Notes under the pieces: model-generated
Databases searched by the model: none
What the model saw: only the letters and a program-made list of their open reading frames with translations
What the model was told of the DNA's origin: nothing
Shown: positions 36,100-45,600 of the stretch, in pieces
How positions within the stretch are numbered: the first letter of the stretch is position 1
Layout: every line of letters begins with the position of its first letter
Source: Halobaculum magnesiiphilum
GTDB lineage: Archaea > Halobacteriota > Halobacteria > Halobacteriales > Haloferacaceae
Assembly (NCBI RefSeq): GCF_019823105.1
Contig: NZ_CP081960.1
Coordinates: 1 to 64,000 of the forward strand
DNA: 64,000 nucleotides
Direction of reading: 5' to 3'
Translations under genes and position numbers: made by a program

Positions 36100-37052
36100 G
36101 CCTCGTCCACCCCGTCGGCGAGCCGGCCCTTCTTCACGTTCAGCCACATGAACGCGCCGATGAACGCGACGGCGACGAGCATGATCGCGGCGCCCTGGCC
36201 GTACTGGCTGAACTGGAACGCCTCGCGGTATCCGTAGACGATGATCAGCTCGTTAAGTCGTGCGGGGCCCCCCTCGTTGAACGCGTACGGGATGAGGAAC
36301 TGCTGGAACGACGCCGCGGCGGTCAGGATCGAGGCGAACAGGACCGGACGCTTCACGCTCGGCAGCGTCACGTGGAAGAAGCGCGCGAAGTACCCGGCGC
36401 CATCGACCATCGCCGCCTCGTGGAGCTCTCGGGGCACGTCCTGGAGCGCGCTCACGGTGATGATCACCATGAACGGATACGCCAGCCACATCTCGGTGAT
36501 GTTGTACGCGAAGAAGGCGGCCCAGCGCTCGTTCAGCCACGCGACGGTGCCGGCACCGAGCCAGTTCAACAGCTGGTTAGCCAGGCCGAACTGTGCGGAA
36601 CTGAAGATCCCGCGCCAGATAGTGATCGTGAAGATCGCGGGGAGTCCCATCGGGATGATGAGCAGTGAACGGAGGAACCGCGCCCCGCGGACACGCCGAT
36701 TCGTGACGACGAGCGCCACGCCGAGCCCGAGCCCGATCTTCAACACGAGGCTCGTGGCGACGAACAGCCACGTCGACCCCAGCGAGTTCCAGAACGCCCC
36801 GTCCGCGAGCACCGTCGCGTAGTTCTCGAGCCCGACGAACGTCGCCTCGCCGAACGTGAGAAAGCTCCCGCCGGCGAAGAGGTTCGACGGTCGGGCGTTC
36901 GTGAACGAGATCCCGAGCAGGTACAGCATCGGGAAGAACATGAACGCCGCGAACAGGAACAGCCCCGGAAGGACGAGCAGCAGCGAGACGTCCTCGCGTT
37001 CGATCGCCGGGAGCGCGGCCGCCCGGTCGGCGATTCGGCTTGTGGTGCTCAT
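36096..37052 (-). CDS. Maltodextrin-type ABC transporter permease, MalF-like
   Basis: A 318-residue permease with six membrane spans and the EAA loop LHEAAMVDGAGYFARFFHVTLP. It starts three bases after the stop of the binding protein and ends within the start of the MalG-like gene. The length is short compared with E. coli MalF, as usual for archaeal sugar permeases that lack the large periplasmic loop. Confidence 0.92.
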   Translation of the reverse strand: MSTTSRIADRAAALPAIEREDVSLLLVLPGLFLFAAFMFFPMLYLLGISFTNARPSNLFAGGSFLTFGEATFVGLENYATVLADGAFWNSLGSTWLFVATSLVLKIGLGLGVALVVTNRRVRGARFLRSLLIIPMGLPAIFTITIWRGIFSSAQFGLANQLLNWLGAGTVAWLNERWAAFFAYNITEMWLAYPFMVIITVSALQDVPRELHEAAMVDGAGYFARFFHVTLPSVKRPVLFASILTAAASFQQFLIPYAFNEGGPARLNELIIVYGYREAFQFSQYGQGAAIMLVAVAFIGAFMWLNVKKGRLADGVDEA

Positions 37053-37055
37053 CGC

Positions 37056-38351
37056 CTACTCCCAGTTGCTCCGGATCGTCTCCTCGGCCTCGACCATGGC
37101 GTCATTCACGGACATGTTGCCGTTGAGCGCCTTGCCGAATCCGGTCTCCAGCGGCCCCCAGACGTCGCCCATACGCGGGTGTGTCGGCATCGGGACGCCC
37201 TGCTGGACGGCCTGCGAGAAGCCCTGCACTGACGAGGGAAGGTCGTCGTCGCCGGCGAGTTCCTCGTGGACCGGGATGAAGCCGTGACTTTCGGCGTTGG
37301 CAAGCAGCTGCTCCTCGTTGGTGACGTACCACTCGACGAACTCGCGAGCGGCCGTGGCGTCGGCCTCGGAGCTGCCCATCCCCTTCGCGAAGTACCACAG
37401 CTGGATCCCGGTGTAGGGGCTCGGCTCCGACCCGTCGGCGGTCGGGAGGCTCGTGACGCCCACGTCGACTCCCTTCTCGCGGGCCGTGCCGAGGTACCAC
37501 GGGCCGTTGATCGCGAACGGCGCGTTCCCCTCGGAGAAGGCGGCCGCCTGCGGACCGTACTGCGTGTCGTTCGGCATGTACGGGACGAACGTGTCGAGGA
37601 TGTACTCGAACCCCTCGACCGTCTCCTCGTTGGCGATCCCGAGCATCTCGTCGGCCTCCGGGTCGAAGTAGTACCCGCCGAACGCCTGCGCGAAGCCGCT
37701 CATGAAGTAAGCATTGAGCGGGTAGCCGAGCCCGTAGGTGCCGTTCGAGGGGTTATGATGCTCCTCCATCACGTCGACCATCTCGCTTACCGATTCCGGC
37801 GGCGAGTCGACGTACTCCTCGTTGTACAGCAGTGTGACTGTCTCGGCGGCGAACGGGAGGCCGACGACCGCGCCGTCGAACTGTGCGGCCTCCGCGGCCG
37901 CGTCGGTGAACGTGTCCATGCTCACCGAGAGGTTCCCGCTCTGGTCGGAGAGGAACCCGCGCTGGTAGTAGTCGCCGACCCAGTCGTGGGCCCACTCGAA
38001 TATCTGGGGTCCCTGGTTCGCGGGGATCGCCGACTGCGTCTTCTGTTCCAGGTCGGAGAGGTCCGACCCCTCGACGGTGTGTCGCGACTGGGAGTTGAAT
38101 TCCTCGATCACGCCCTTCAGCGTCTCCCCCTCGGCGGACGAGCGCGCGTACCACGTGGTTGCGGTCCCCGGATCGACCGCGGGCTCGGTCGTCTGTGTCG
38201 CGCCCGAACCGCCGCTGTCCCCCGACCCGCCGGACCCGCCCGAACTCCCCGAGGTCGGAGTTCCCTGCTCCTCCACGCCGACGCAGCCCGCCAGTGCTGC
38301 CGCGGCCGCCATGCCGCCCATCTTCAGCAGCTTCCTGCGATCAGTTGCCAT
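37056..38351 (-). CDS. Extracellular sugar-binding lipoprotein, MalE-like
   Basis: A 431-residue substrate-binding protein. The N-terminus MATDRRKLLKMGG is a Tat signal with lipobox LAGC at about residue 21 and a Gly/Ser/Thr-rich linker to about 60. The mature domain follows the family-1 binding protein pattern: VDPGTATTWYARSS, an IFEWAHDWVGDY segment and FAINGPWYLG. It should deliver maltodextrins to the MalF/MalG-like permeases, which follow in one operon. A TATA-like TTTAAGG lies about 30 bases upstream of the start. Substrate is inferred from the amylase genes next to it. Confidence 0.9.
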   Translation of the reverse strand: MATDRRKLLKMGGMAAAAALAGCVGVEEQGTPTSGSSGGSGGSGDSGGSGATQTTEPAVDPGTATTWYARSSAEGETLKGVIEEFNSQSRHTVEGSDLSDLEQKTQSAIPANQGPQIFEWAHDWVGDYYQRGFLSDQSGNLSVSMDTFTDAAAEAAQFDGAVVGLPFAAETVTLLYNEEYVDSPPESVSEMVDVMEEHHNPSNGTYGLGYPLNAYFMSGFAQAFGGYYFDPEADEMLGIANEETVEGFEYILDTFVPYMPNDTQYGPQAAAFSEGNAPFAINGPWYLGTAREKGVDVGVTSLPTADGSEPSPYTGIQLWYFAKGMGSSEADATAAREFVEWYVTNEEQLLANAESHGFIPVHEELAGDDDLPSSVQGFSQAVQQGVPMPTHPRMGDVWGPLETGFGKALNGNMSVNDAMVEAEETIRSNWE

Positions 38352-38378
38352 GGTGTGAACACTGGATGAATAAGTAGT

Positions 38379-38389
38379 TCATACCTTAA
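38379..38389 (-). promoter_or_regulatory. TATA-like promoter of the sugar ABC operon
   Basis: On the minus strand GGTTTAAGGTATG at about 38379-38391, about 30 bases upstream of the ATG at 38351, which would give a nearly leaderless transcript. Confidence 0.45.
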
Positions 38390-38462
38390 ACCTTCGGGTA
38401 CGACCGTGCAGGATCGGTAGGATCGGCCTACCACGCGGACGGACGGCTCGGCGACGGACGGG

Positions 38463-41192
38463 TCACTCGACGACCGACACGACGGTCCGAGCACCCGCGA
38501 CGCCCGTTTCGCCAGCGGAGCCGCCCGGATCCCCGGCGGCGACGACGAGGGTGGTTCGGCCGGAACCGAGCGACACGGTCGTCTCGAACGCTCCGTCGTC
38601 GATGCCGACGAGTTCGGCGTCGCCGTCGACGGCGACTGCGACGGCGGGGGCGTCGGTCTCGCCGATGATCGTCACTTCGGCGCCGTCGACGGTGCTGTCG
38701 GGAAGCGACACGTCGAGCGACGGTTCCGCCGGCGGACCGGCAGCGTACCTGTCGCGAACCGCCGCGGGGGTCCCGACGGGTCGCCCGGCGTCGATGCCGT
38801 TCGCGAGCCGGACGAACGCGGCGTGACTCCACGACAGCGGCGTCGCGCTCCCCGTCCCCTCGCCGATGGTCCAGCCGTACTCGGTCGGGTCGTCGCTGTC
38901 CCACACCTGTTCGGGGAGCAGTCGCCCCTCGTTGGCGAACCCGGCGAGCGTCGACAGGAGGGCCGCCGGCCGAACCGGTCCCGAACCGGTCCCGGCGGCG
39001 AGTTCGTACTCGCCGCGCTCCCCCGTCAGCAACGGCCACAGCCGGCCGCGGGTTGTCGTTCCGACCGGGAACGGCGCGCCGTTCTCGCCCTCGCCGTAGC
39101 CGTCTCCGGTGTACCGGTAGAACGCGGGTCCCTCGGGGGTCTCGACGCGGATCGCATCGTCGACGACCGACACGGACCCCTCGATCACCTCGTCGTCCGC
39201 CGGGAGCACCCCCAGCCTGACGAGTTCGAGGAAGCCGGCGTCGATCACGTTCCGCTCGTCGAACGTCCGGCCGCCGTTCGCCAGCGAGCGCTCGGTGCCG
39301 TCGTCGGGGTCCCGGTTCCCGTTGACGCGGAAGTAGTACGGCGGGTCGTGCCGATCGGTTCCCTCCCGGGTGACACACCACTCCCGGACGCCCCGTCGGA
39401 AGCCGTTGGCGGTCGCGAGCCACACCAGCGCGTCCGCTGTTCTGCCTCGGTCGACCGCGATGTCGGCGGCCGAAACGAGCCCGGCGATCTCGGCGGCGAT
39501 GGTCGAGGGGGAGAGGCCGCTTTCCTCCTCCCACCGCTCCTGTCCGGTCCCCGGCCCGTTTCGCATGACGTAGTCGGCGGAGGCGGCAACGTCGTCGTAG
39601 CCGAACGCGAGGTCGTCGAACCCGCGGCCGTGTTCGCCGGTGACGCGTCGCGCCAGCACCAGTGGGAAGGCGACCTCGTCGAGCTGTTCGTTCCCCCAGC
39701 GCGTTCGTCCGTCGAGAAAGGTGTTCTGTGGGACGAACCCGCCGCTGCGCTGTTGGACGGCGAAGAGGTATTCCGCGGCAGCGATCGCCGCCTCCCCCTT
39801 CCCCATCGCCTCCAGCGCGGTGAACGACTGGTAAAGGTCGCGCGCCCACACGTAGTGATATCCGACATCGGACGGGTCCCTCGCGGGAACGACCTCCCCC
39901 CAGGGGACGCAGGGACTCGCGACGCCGGCGCCGGGGAACGTCGCGTCCTCGGCGGCCCGAAGCGTCATCGCGCTCGTTCGATACAGCGCCGACAGCCCGT
40001 CGTCGCCGGCGACGCTGTCGGGCACCTCGATGCCGTCGAGCCAGGAGCCCCACCCGTCGCGGTACGACTCGCGCACGGCGTCGAAGCCGGCGCCGGCGGA
40101 CTCTCTCGCGACCGCGACGGCGTCGGTCGGTTCGCCTCCCTTAGCGAACCCGAGCGCGAGCGTCGCCTCGGTCGACCCGGTCGCCAGGCGACCGACAAGC
40201 GCCGCGTTGCCCGCGGCCTCGCGGGACCGAGCGGCCTCGATCCCGCGTTCCAACAGCCGCGCGGTCGCGGGCTCGCCGACGGGCGTCGCGGTTGCCCACT
40301 CGAATCCCGGATCCGCGGCGACCGCGAGCGACACGTCGTATCCGTCGCCGTCGCTGTCGCGGACGACACCGCCGTCGCTCGGGTCGGTTGTCGACAACAC
40401 GGCGTCGCCGCCGGCGGTGCCCCGGGCGTGGTGATCCTCGGCGGTTCCCGTCGTCACGGCGGGCCGGCAGACGGCGTACAGCGCGAGGTCCTCTCCGGCG
40501 GCGTCGAACGACACGTCCGCGACCACGGCGTCGCGCTCGGGGTCGGCGACGTACTCGACCTCGAGCGTCCACGCGCGCGTGTCCGATGCGAACTCGTGGC
40601 GATAACAGAGCGCGTCGTCGGCGGTCGGCACCGTCGTTCGTTCGATGTCGTCGTCGCTTCGGCGGTCCGACTCGGCGGTCCGGGCGGCGTATCCCTCGCC
40701 GTCGGCGACGAGGAAGTCGAGGCGGCGGACGTTCAGCAGGTCGACGCGCGGGAACCGGACCCCGGTGAGCGCGCCGCGGGACAGGGTGTACCAGACGCGG
40801 CCGTCGTCGTCGGTGCCGGCCGACCCGTCCCCGGATCCGTCGCCGATCGCCGTGCCCACCCCGACCTTCTCCCCGGTCGTCCAGAACGGCGCGAGTTCGA
40901 CCGGGTCCGGCTCTGGCCGCGGGGTCGCGGTGCCCGCCACGCCGGTGTCGGTCGTCGTTCCCTCGGGCGACTCGGTGGCGTCCGCGGCGGCGTCTCCGTC
41001 GCCGGAGCCTCCGCAACCCGCGAGTCCTGCCACCCCGGCCGCGGCCGCCCCCGCAAGGAACCGCCGACGGGCCGGACCGGTGTCGCGCTCGTACCGGCCG
41101 CCGTCGTCGTTGCCGTGGCAGTCTTCGGCGTCATCCTTGCCGTGGCAGTCCCCGCCGCGATCACCGGCTCGGTCCGTGTCACGTGTCGGCAT
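38463..41192 (-). CDS. Exported GH15 glucoamylase/glucodextranase-like lipoprotein
   Basis: A 909-residue enzyme. The start at 41192 gives a polar N-terminus of about 30 residues rich in His and Asp (CHGKDDAEDCHGNDD), then a Tat motif ARRRFLAG and lipobox LAGC, so it should act on the outer membrane face. The catalytic part shows the GH15 (alpha/alpha)6 marks: first Glu in WEEESGLSP and second Glu in GWTIGEGTGSATPLSWSHAAF. It probably releases glucose from non-reducing ends of starch-type chains. The last 100 residues form a small beta-domain. Divergent from the MalK-like gene, with which it shares a 104-base promoter region. Confidence 0.9.
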   Translation of the reverse strand: MPTRDTDRAGDRGGDCHGKDDAEDCHGNDDGGRYERDTGPARRRFLAGAAAAGVAGLAGCGGSGDGDAAADATESPEGTTTDTGVAGTATPRPEPDPVELAPFWTTGEKVGVGTAIGDGSGDGSAGTDDDGRVWYTLSRGALTGVRFPRVDLLNVRRLDFLVADGEGYAARTAESDRRSDDDIERTTVPTADDALCYRHEFASDTRAWTLEVEYVADPERDAVVADVSFDAAGEDLALYAVCRPAVTTGTAEDHHARGTAGGDAVLSTTDPSDGGVVRDSDGDGYDVSLAVAADPGFEWATATPVGEPATARLLERGIEAARSREAAGNAALVGRLATGSTEATLALGFAKGGEPTDAVAVARESAGAGFDAVRESYRDGWGSWLDGIEVPDSVAGDDGLSALYRTSAMTLRAAEDATFPGAGVASPCVPWGEVVPARDPSDVGYHYVWARDLYQSFTALEAMGKGEAAIAAAEYLFAVQQRSGGFVPQNTFLDGRTRWGNEQLDEVAFPLVLARRVTGEHGRGFDDLAFGYDDVAASADYVMRNGPGTGQERWEEESGLSPSTIAAEIAGLVSAADIAVDRGRTADALVWLATANGFRRGVREWCVTREGTDRHDPPYYFRVNGNRDPDDGTERSLANGGRTFDERNVIDAGFLELVRLGVLPADDEVIEGSVSVVDDAIRVETPEGPAFYRYTGDGYGEGENGAPFPVGTTTRGRLWPLLTGERGEYELAAGTGSGPVRPAALLSTLAGFANEGRLLPEQVWDSDDPTEYGWTIGEGTGSATPLSWSHAAFVRLANGIDAGRPVGTPAAVRDRYAAGPPAEPSLDVSLPDSTVDGAEVTIIGETDAPAVAVAVDGDAELVGIDDGAFETTVSLGSGRTTLVVAAGDPGGSAGETGVAGARTVVSVVE

Positions 41193-41296
41193 GACGTGCC
41201 CGCCGACGGCCTCGGTAAAAAGAACGACGAAATACCACTTCACAAATCGGCGTTCGAGGGAAAGAGCTAAACCGTGGTACCCGATCACATCGGACC
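41193..41296. promoter_or_regulatory. Shared divergent promoter region of the GH15 and ABC ATPase genes
   Basis: A 104-base region between divergent genes, richer in A and T than the genes on either side, with GGTAAAAAGAAC near 41213 and GGAAAGAGCTAAACC near 41259. These could be TATA elements for the two directions. TrmB-type regulators bind such regions in sugar loci; no clear operator was identified by eye. Confidence 0.4.
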
Positions 41297-42451
41297 ATGG
41301 CTACCGTCCGATTGGAGAACCTGCGGAAGACCTTCGACAGCGGTCGGCTCGTAGCGGTCGACGATCTCTCGCTGTCGGTCGACGATGGGGAGTTCCTCAC
41401 GGTCGTCGGACCGTCGGGATGCGGGAAGTCGACGACGCTTCGTATGATCGCGGGACTGGAGCGTCCCACCAGCGGGAGCGTCGTCATCGGCGACGAGGAT
41501 GTGACCGACCGGCATGCCCGCAAGCGCGACGTGGCGATGGTGTTCCAGAACTACGCGCTGTACCCCCACAAGACGGTCATGGGGAACATGGAGTTCGGGC
41601 TCCGCATGAGCACGGACCTCTCGAAGGAGGAGCGACGCGAGCGTGTCCGGGAGACGGCCGAGATGATGGACATCGAGGAGTTGTTGGAGGACAAACCGAG
41701 CGAGCTCTCCGGGGGACAGAAACAGCGTGTCGCGCTCGGGCGGGCCATCGTCCGCGAGCCCGACGTGTTCCTGTTCGACGAGCCGCTGTCGAACCTGGAC
41801 GCGAAGCTGCGCACCACGATGCGTACCGAGATCCAACGGTTACAGGACGAACTGGACATCACGGCGATCTACGTCACCCACGACCAGGAGGAGGCGATGA
41901 CGATGGGCGACAAGATCGCGATCCTCGACGACGGCGAACTCCAGCAGACCGGCCGCCCGACCGACGTGTACGACGACCCGGCGAACGAGTTCGTGGGAGG
42001 CTTCGTCGGGTCGCCGTCGATGAACGTGCTCGACGCGGTCGTCGACAACGACGGCGACGGCGTCACCATCCGCGGGACGACCGCGGACTTCGCGTACGAC
42101 CTCTCCCCGGAGTACCCGGACGTCTTCGAGGGCGTCGAGGAGGTTCGGATGGGGATCCGGCCGGAGGACGTTTACGTCGCCGGCGAGGGCGCCTCCGGCA
42201 TCGCGACGACCGTCGACGTGGTCGAACCGATCGGCTCCGACAACTACCTGTATCTCGATCTGGGACCGGAGTTCATCGCCCGCGTCGACAGCGGGATCAC
42301 CCCCACCGCGGGCGAGGGGATCGGTATCACGTTCGACGAACTGGACGTCCACGTCTTCGACCCGCGGACCGGGGAATCGCTCACCCACGGCGTGAACGCC
42401 GCGGACTCGGCCGCGCGCGCCGTCGCCGAAGCCGAACCGACGGCGGACTGA
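41297..42451 (+). CDS. Sugar ABC transporter ATP-binding protein, MalK/UgpC-like
   Basis: A 384-residue ATPase. Walker A GPSGCGKST is at residues 37-45, the signature LSGGQ near 135, Walker B FLFDEPLSNLD near 155 and the H-loop VTHDQEEA near 190. The C-terminal 130 residues hold the TOBE-type regulatory domains (GIRPEDVY segment). It is the probable energy subunit for the MalE/F/G-like proteins at 35017-38351, although its gene is on the opposite strand beyond the glucoamylase gene. Confidence 0.93.
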   Translation: MATVRLENLRKTFDSGRLVAVDDLSLSVDDGEFLTVVGPSGCGKSTTLRMIAGLERPTSGSVVIGDEDVTDRHARKRDVAMVFQNYALYPHKTVMGNMEFGLRMSTDLSKEERRERVRETAEMMDIEELLEDKPSELSGGQKQRVALGRAIVREPDVFLFDEPLSNLDAKLRTTMRTEIQRLQDELDITAIYVTHDQEEAMTMGDKIAILDDGELQQTGRPTDVYDDPANEFVGGFVGSPSMNVLDAVVDNDGDGVTIRGTTADFAYDLSPEYPDVFEGVEEVRMGIRPEDVYVAGEGASGIATTVDVVEPIGSDNYLYLDLGPEFIARVDSGITPTAGEGIGITFDELDVHVFDPRTGESLTHGVNAADSAARAVAEAEPTAD

Positions 42452-42577
42452 TGGCTTCGTCCCCGAACGGTCTCCTCCGTCCGGATCGCCGGAAGTAACA
42501 CCGGAGTAACCCGCTGACACCGGCGTCCGCGAGCGCTTATGCCCGTCTCGACGGTACCAACGGGTACGAACGTTCCA

Positions 42578-43234
42578 ATGTCTCAGCAGAAATCAGACTA
42601 CGCGGCGGACACCGACATCGACGCGACGCTCGACGACACCCCCGACGAGGAGACGGTCGACGAAACCGTCCGACAGCTTCGATCCAACGGGTTCGAGGTG
42701 GTCGTGGTCGACTCCGCCGACAAGGCCCTCGAAACGCTGCAGTCGCACATTCCAGCGGGCGCGTCCGTGATGAACGGCCACTCGACGACGCTCGAGGAGG
42801 TCGGGTTCGCCGAGTACCTCTCGGAGGGCGACCACGAGTGGGAGAGCCTCGCCGACGAGATCTGGGGGATCGACGACGACGAACGGCGGCAGGACGCCCG
42901 TCGGGAGTCGCAGACGGCCGACTACTTCCTCGGCAGCGTCAACGCGATCGCCGAATCCGGCGAGCTCGTCGCGGCGGACCGCTCGGGGAGCCGGATCGGC
43001 GCGTACCCCTTCGCCGCCGGCAACGTCGTCATCGTCAGCGGGATCAACAAGATCGTCCCGACGCTCGGGGACGCGCTCGACCGGCTGGAGTCGGTCGCGT
43101 ACCCCCTGGAGAACGAGCGCGCGAAGGAGGCCTACGGCGTCGAGTCCGCGATCGCGAAACAGCTCATCTTCCGGCAGGAACTCGAGGAGGGCCGCACGAC
43201 GGTCGTGCTCGTCCGCGAGCAGCTGGGGTACTGA
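42578..43234 (+). CDS. LUD-domain protein, LutC-like
   Basis: A 218-residue cytosolic protein of the LutC/YkgG type. The marks are GASVMNGHSTTLEEVGF near residue 65 and AGNVVIVSGINKIVPT near 150. LUD proteins take part in lactate oxidation in bacteria, but the partner genes lutA and lutB are not present, and this haloarchaeal short form stands alone. ATG 42578 is preferred to 42539. It lies between the MalK-like and GH15 genes without obvious link to starch use. Confidence 0.85.
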   Translation: MSQQKSDYAADTDIDATLDDTPDEETVDETVRQLRSNGFEVVVVDSADKALETLQSHIPAGASVMNGHSTTLEEVGFAEYLSEGDHEWESLADEIWGIDDDERRQDARRESQTADYFLGSVNAIAESGELVAADRSGSRIGAYPFAAGNVVIVSGINKIVPTLGDALDRLESVAYPLENERAKEAYGVESAIAKQLIFRQELEEGRTTVVLVREQLGY

Positions 43235-43365
43235 GCCCGCGGGGTAGCGAGTAGCCGGATACCGACCAGTCTCGTTCTTCCACCGCCGATCGACGGTCCA
43301 CCGCCGTTCGATATCCGCGCCGGTTCGCAAGCGACCGTGGAACTGCCCGCGTGCGGATGGTCGCC

Positions 43366-45498
43366 TCAGTCGTCCGCGGGAACCGGGTCCTCGTCGCGAC
43401 CGACGGGCACGCCGAGGTCGTCGAGCAGCGCCGTCGTCGCCAGCCGGATCGCGTGGGGCCACCCGAGCGGCGTCGCACTGTCGGGCGTCCCGTCGTCGAA
43501 GAACTGCTCGGGAAGGAACCCGCCGGAAACTGTGAGCGGTCCGTCCGGACCGACCAGATCCAGCAGTTCGACCGATCGCCGGGCGAACTCGTCGCTGCGG
43601 GCGTCGCCCGCCTCCGCTAGGAGCCCGGCCACCTCGCCGGCGGCGTTGGCGCCCCACGCCGTCGAGACGGTCCAGACCTTCTCGTGGCCCTGCCCGCGCT
43701 GGCGCCAGCCGTCGCCCTCGTAGCGGATCAGCCCGGCGACCTCGCTCTCGGCGGGATCGTGATACAGCCCGTCGATCGTCGCGTCGACGTGGGAGACGAG
43801 GCGGTCGCGACGGACCTCGTCGACCTCGCCGATCGCCGCGTACGCCCGGTGGGCGTCGGCGAGCGCGAACGTCGCCGAGTCGAGTCGGTCGTCGAGCGTG
43901 CCGTCGCCGCGTTCCCGCACGGCGAACGTGCCGCGCTCGGGGACCCAGAGATCGTCGAGCGCGTCGTACACAAGCGCGGCGCGGTCGGTGGCCTCGACGG
44001 CTCGTTCGAACCGTTCGGCTCCCAACGCCCCGACGGCCGAGAACGCGTCGAGGAAGCGCGCGACGGTGTGTGTGAACCGTCCGCCGGCGTCCTCCCACGC
44101 GTTCTGACAGGCGACCGGACGCCCGTCGTCGGCCAGCGACGCGATCATCCCGTCGAGACCGTCGTCGATGGCGGCCGCGACCTCGTCGGCGAGCGGATCG
44201 TCGGCGGGCAGGCTGTCGAGCAGCCGCGCCAGGAACGCGACGACGCTTGCTGTCTGGTCGGCTTGGTACTCGGTGTCCTCGCCCGCCTCCATCCGGGCGT
44301 TTGCCCATCCCGGCGCGAGCGCGCCGTTGCGGGGCCACACGCGGTGGGGCCAGGTACCGTCGGGGAGCTGCGTGTCGACGTACGCGCGTGCGCTCCGGCG
44401 GTGCCAGTCGCCGAGGCCGAGGTCGAACGACCTGTCGGCCTCGAGCAGGAAGCCAGATATCTCCGCGTCGTCGCGGAACCAGGTGTAGCCGTACCCGCCC
44501 GAGTGAACGTAGTGAGGGTCGAAGTCGGGGCCGGCGATGCGCAGCCCCGTCTGCGCCGACAACAGCGACAACACGCGCAGGTCGTCGACGGCGGCGTCCC
44601 CCCGCGGCACCTCCTCGGGGAGCGACACGGCGTCGTCGCCGTCGGCCGCGAGATCGGACAGCGCGGCCCCGGCGGTCGCCTCGGCGAGGAGGGCGTCGAG
44701 ATCGTCGAGCGCGGCGTCGCGCTCGGTCTCCTCGCGGTCGGTAAGCAGCGTCGCGACCGTCGCGGCACCGTCCAGGAAGCCGGTCGCGGCGGCGACGTGG
44801 CCGCCGAGGTGGTCCTCCTCGCGGCGGTCGCCGAGCGCGTCGGCCCCCCGCTCGTGGGGCTCGGATGCGAGGACGGCGTCCGGGCCGGCGGGAAGCCCGC
44901 CGCCGATCACGTCGAGGCCGGCGGCGCCCGCGAGGAAATCGCGCTCGCGGTCGTGAAACACCTCGATGGCGTCCTCGTGATGGAGCTGTCCGACCCTCGC
45001 GTCCCGCCCCTCGGGCGCGAACGTACAGCCGACGAGCAGCGACGCGTCCAGTGCGTCGGCACGGTCGGCGTCGTCGAACGCGACGCGCGTCACGTGCGCC
45101 TCGCCTCCGTCGGTCTCCACCGCGAGATCGAACCGGCGGACCGGCCCGACGGTCGTCTCGTAGTCGGTCACGACCAGCGATGTCGAGTCGTGGTACGACT
45201 GGTCGCCCTCGACGAGTTCGATCACGGCGCTTCCGTCGTCGGTGCGTCGAACCGCCGGGTCGTCCAGGTCGAGGTCGGCCGGCGGGACGTCGAGGCGCAG
45301 CGCGAACCGGGAGTCCGCGAGGCCTGACCTGCCGGAGAGCGGATAGCCGAAGTCGCGCAGCGTGCCGTCGGGCGCGACGTGGAGCAGGCGCCCGCCGGCC
45401 CCGGAGAACAGACCGGCGGTCGTGCGTCGCTCGCCGGGGAACCGGGTCGGGTGATCCCGGTTCCGTTTGTGGTCGTCGAGTGCGTCACGTAATCGCAT
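43366..45498 (-). CDS. Cytosolic GH15 glucoamylase-like enzyme
   Basis: A 710-residue protein without signal sequence. The N-terminal third is a beta-sandwich (LFSGAGGRLLHVAPDGTL..), and the catalytic (alpha/alpha)6 barrel includes GYTWFRDDAEISGF, the first Glu in NAWEDAGGRFTHT and the second in FLPEQFFDDGT. It should hydrolyse imported oligosaccharides to glucose. Together with the exported GH15 enzyme it gives the cell one such activity on each side of the membrane. It is divergent from the GH13 gene; the shared region 45499-45600 contains the likely promoters. Confidence 0.88.
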   Translation of the reverse strand: MRLRDALDDHKRNRDHPTRFPGERRTTAGLFSGAGGRLLHVAPDGTLRDFGYPLSGRSGLADSRFALRLDVPPADLDLDDPAVRRTDDGSAVIELVEGDQSYHDSTSLVVTDYETTVGPVRRFDLAVETDGGEAHVTRVAFDDADRADALDASLLVGCTFAPEGRDARVGQLHHEDAIEVFHDRERDFLAGAAGLDVIGGGLPAGPDAVLASEPHERGADALGDRREEDHLGGHVAAATGFLDGAATVATLLTDREETERDAALDDLDALLAEATAGAALSDLAADGDDAVSLPEEVPRGDAAVDDLRVLSLLSAQTGLRIAGPDFDPHYVHSGGYGYTWFRDDAEISGFLLEADRSFDLGLGDWHRRSARAYVDTQLPDGTWPHRVWPRNGALAPGWANARMEAGEDTEYQADQTASVVAFLARLLDSLPADDPLADEVAAAIDDGLDGMIASLADDGRPVACQNAWEDAGGRFTHTVARFLDAFSAVGALGAERFERAVEATDRAALVYDALDDLWVPERGTFAVRERGDGTLDDRLDSATFALADAHRAYAAIGEVDEVRRDRLVSHVDATIDGLYHDPAESEVAGLIRYEGDGWRQRGQGHEKVWTVSTAWGANAAGEVAGLLAEAGDARSDEFARRSVELLDLVGPDGPLTVSGGFLPEQFFDDGTPDSATPLGWPHAIRLATTALLDDLGVPVGRDEDPVPADD

Positions 45499-45600
45499 GT
45501 CCTGATCGGAGCGGTCGTGGGTGATAATTCTTGTTGTAATCGTATTTCATTCGTTCACTAATCCGGAACGCTCATGCGCCCCGGGGAAGCGAACTCGCCC

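Noticed and set aside
43684..45327. Long + strand frame opposite the cytosolic GH15 gene
   Set aside because: Antisense to a gene with strong catalytic motifs. The composition (Arg- and Gly-rich) is that of a shadow frame.
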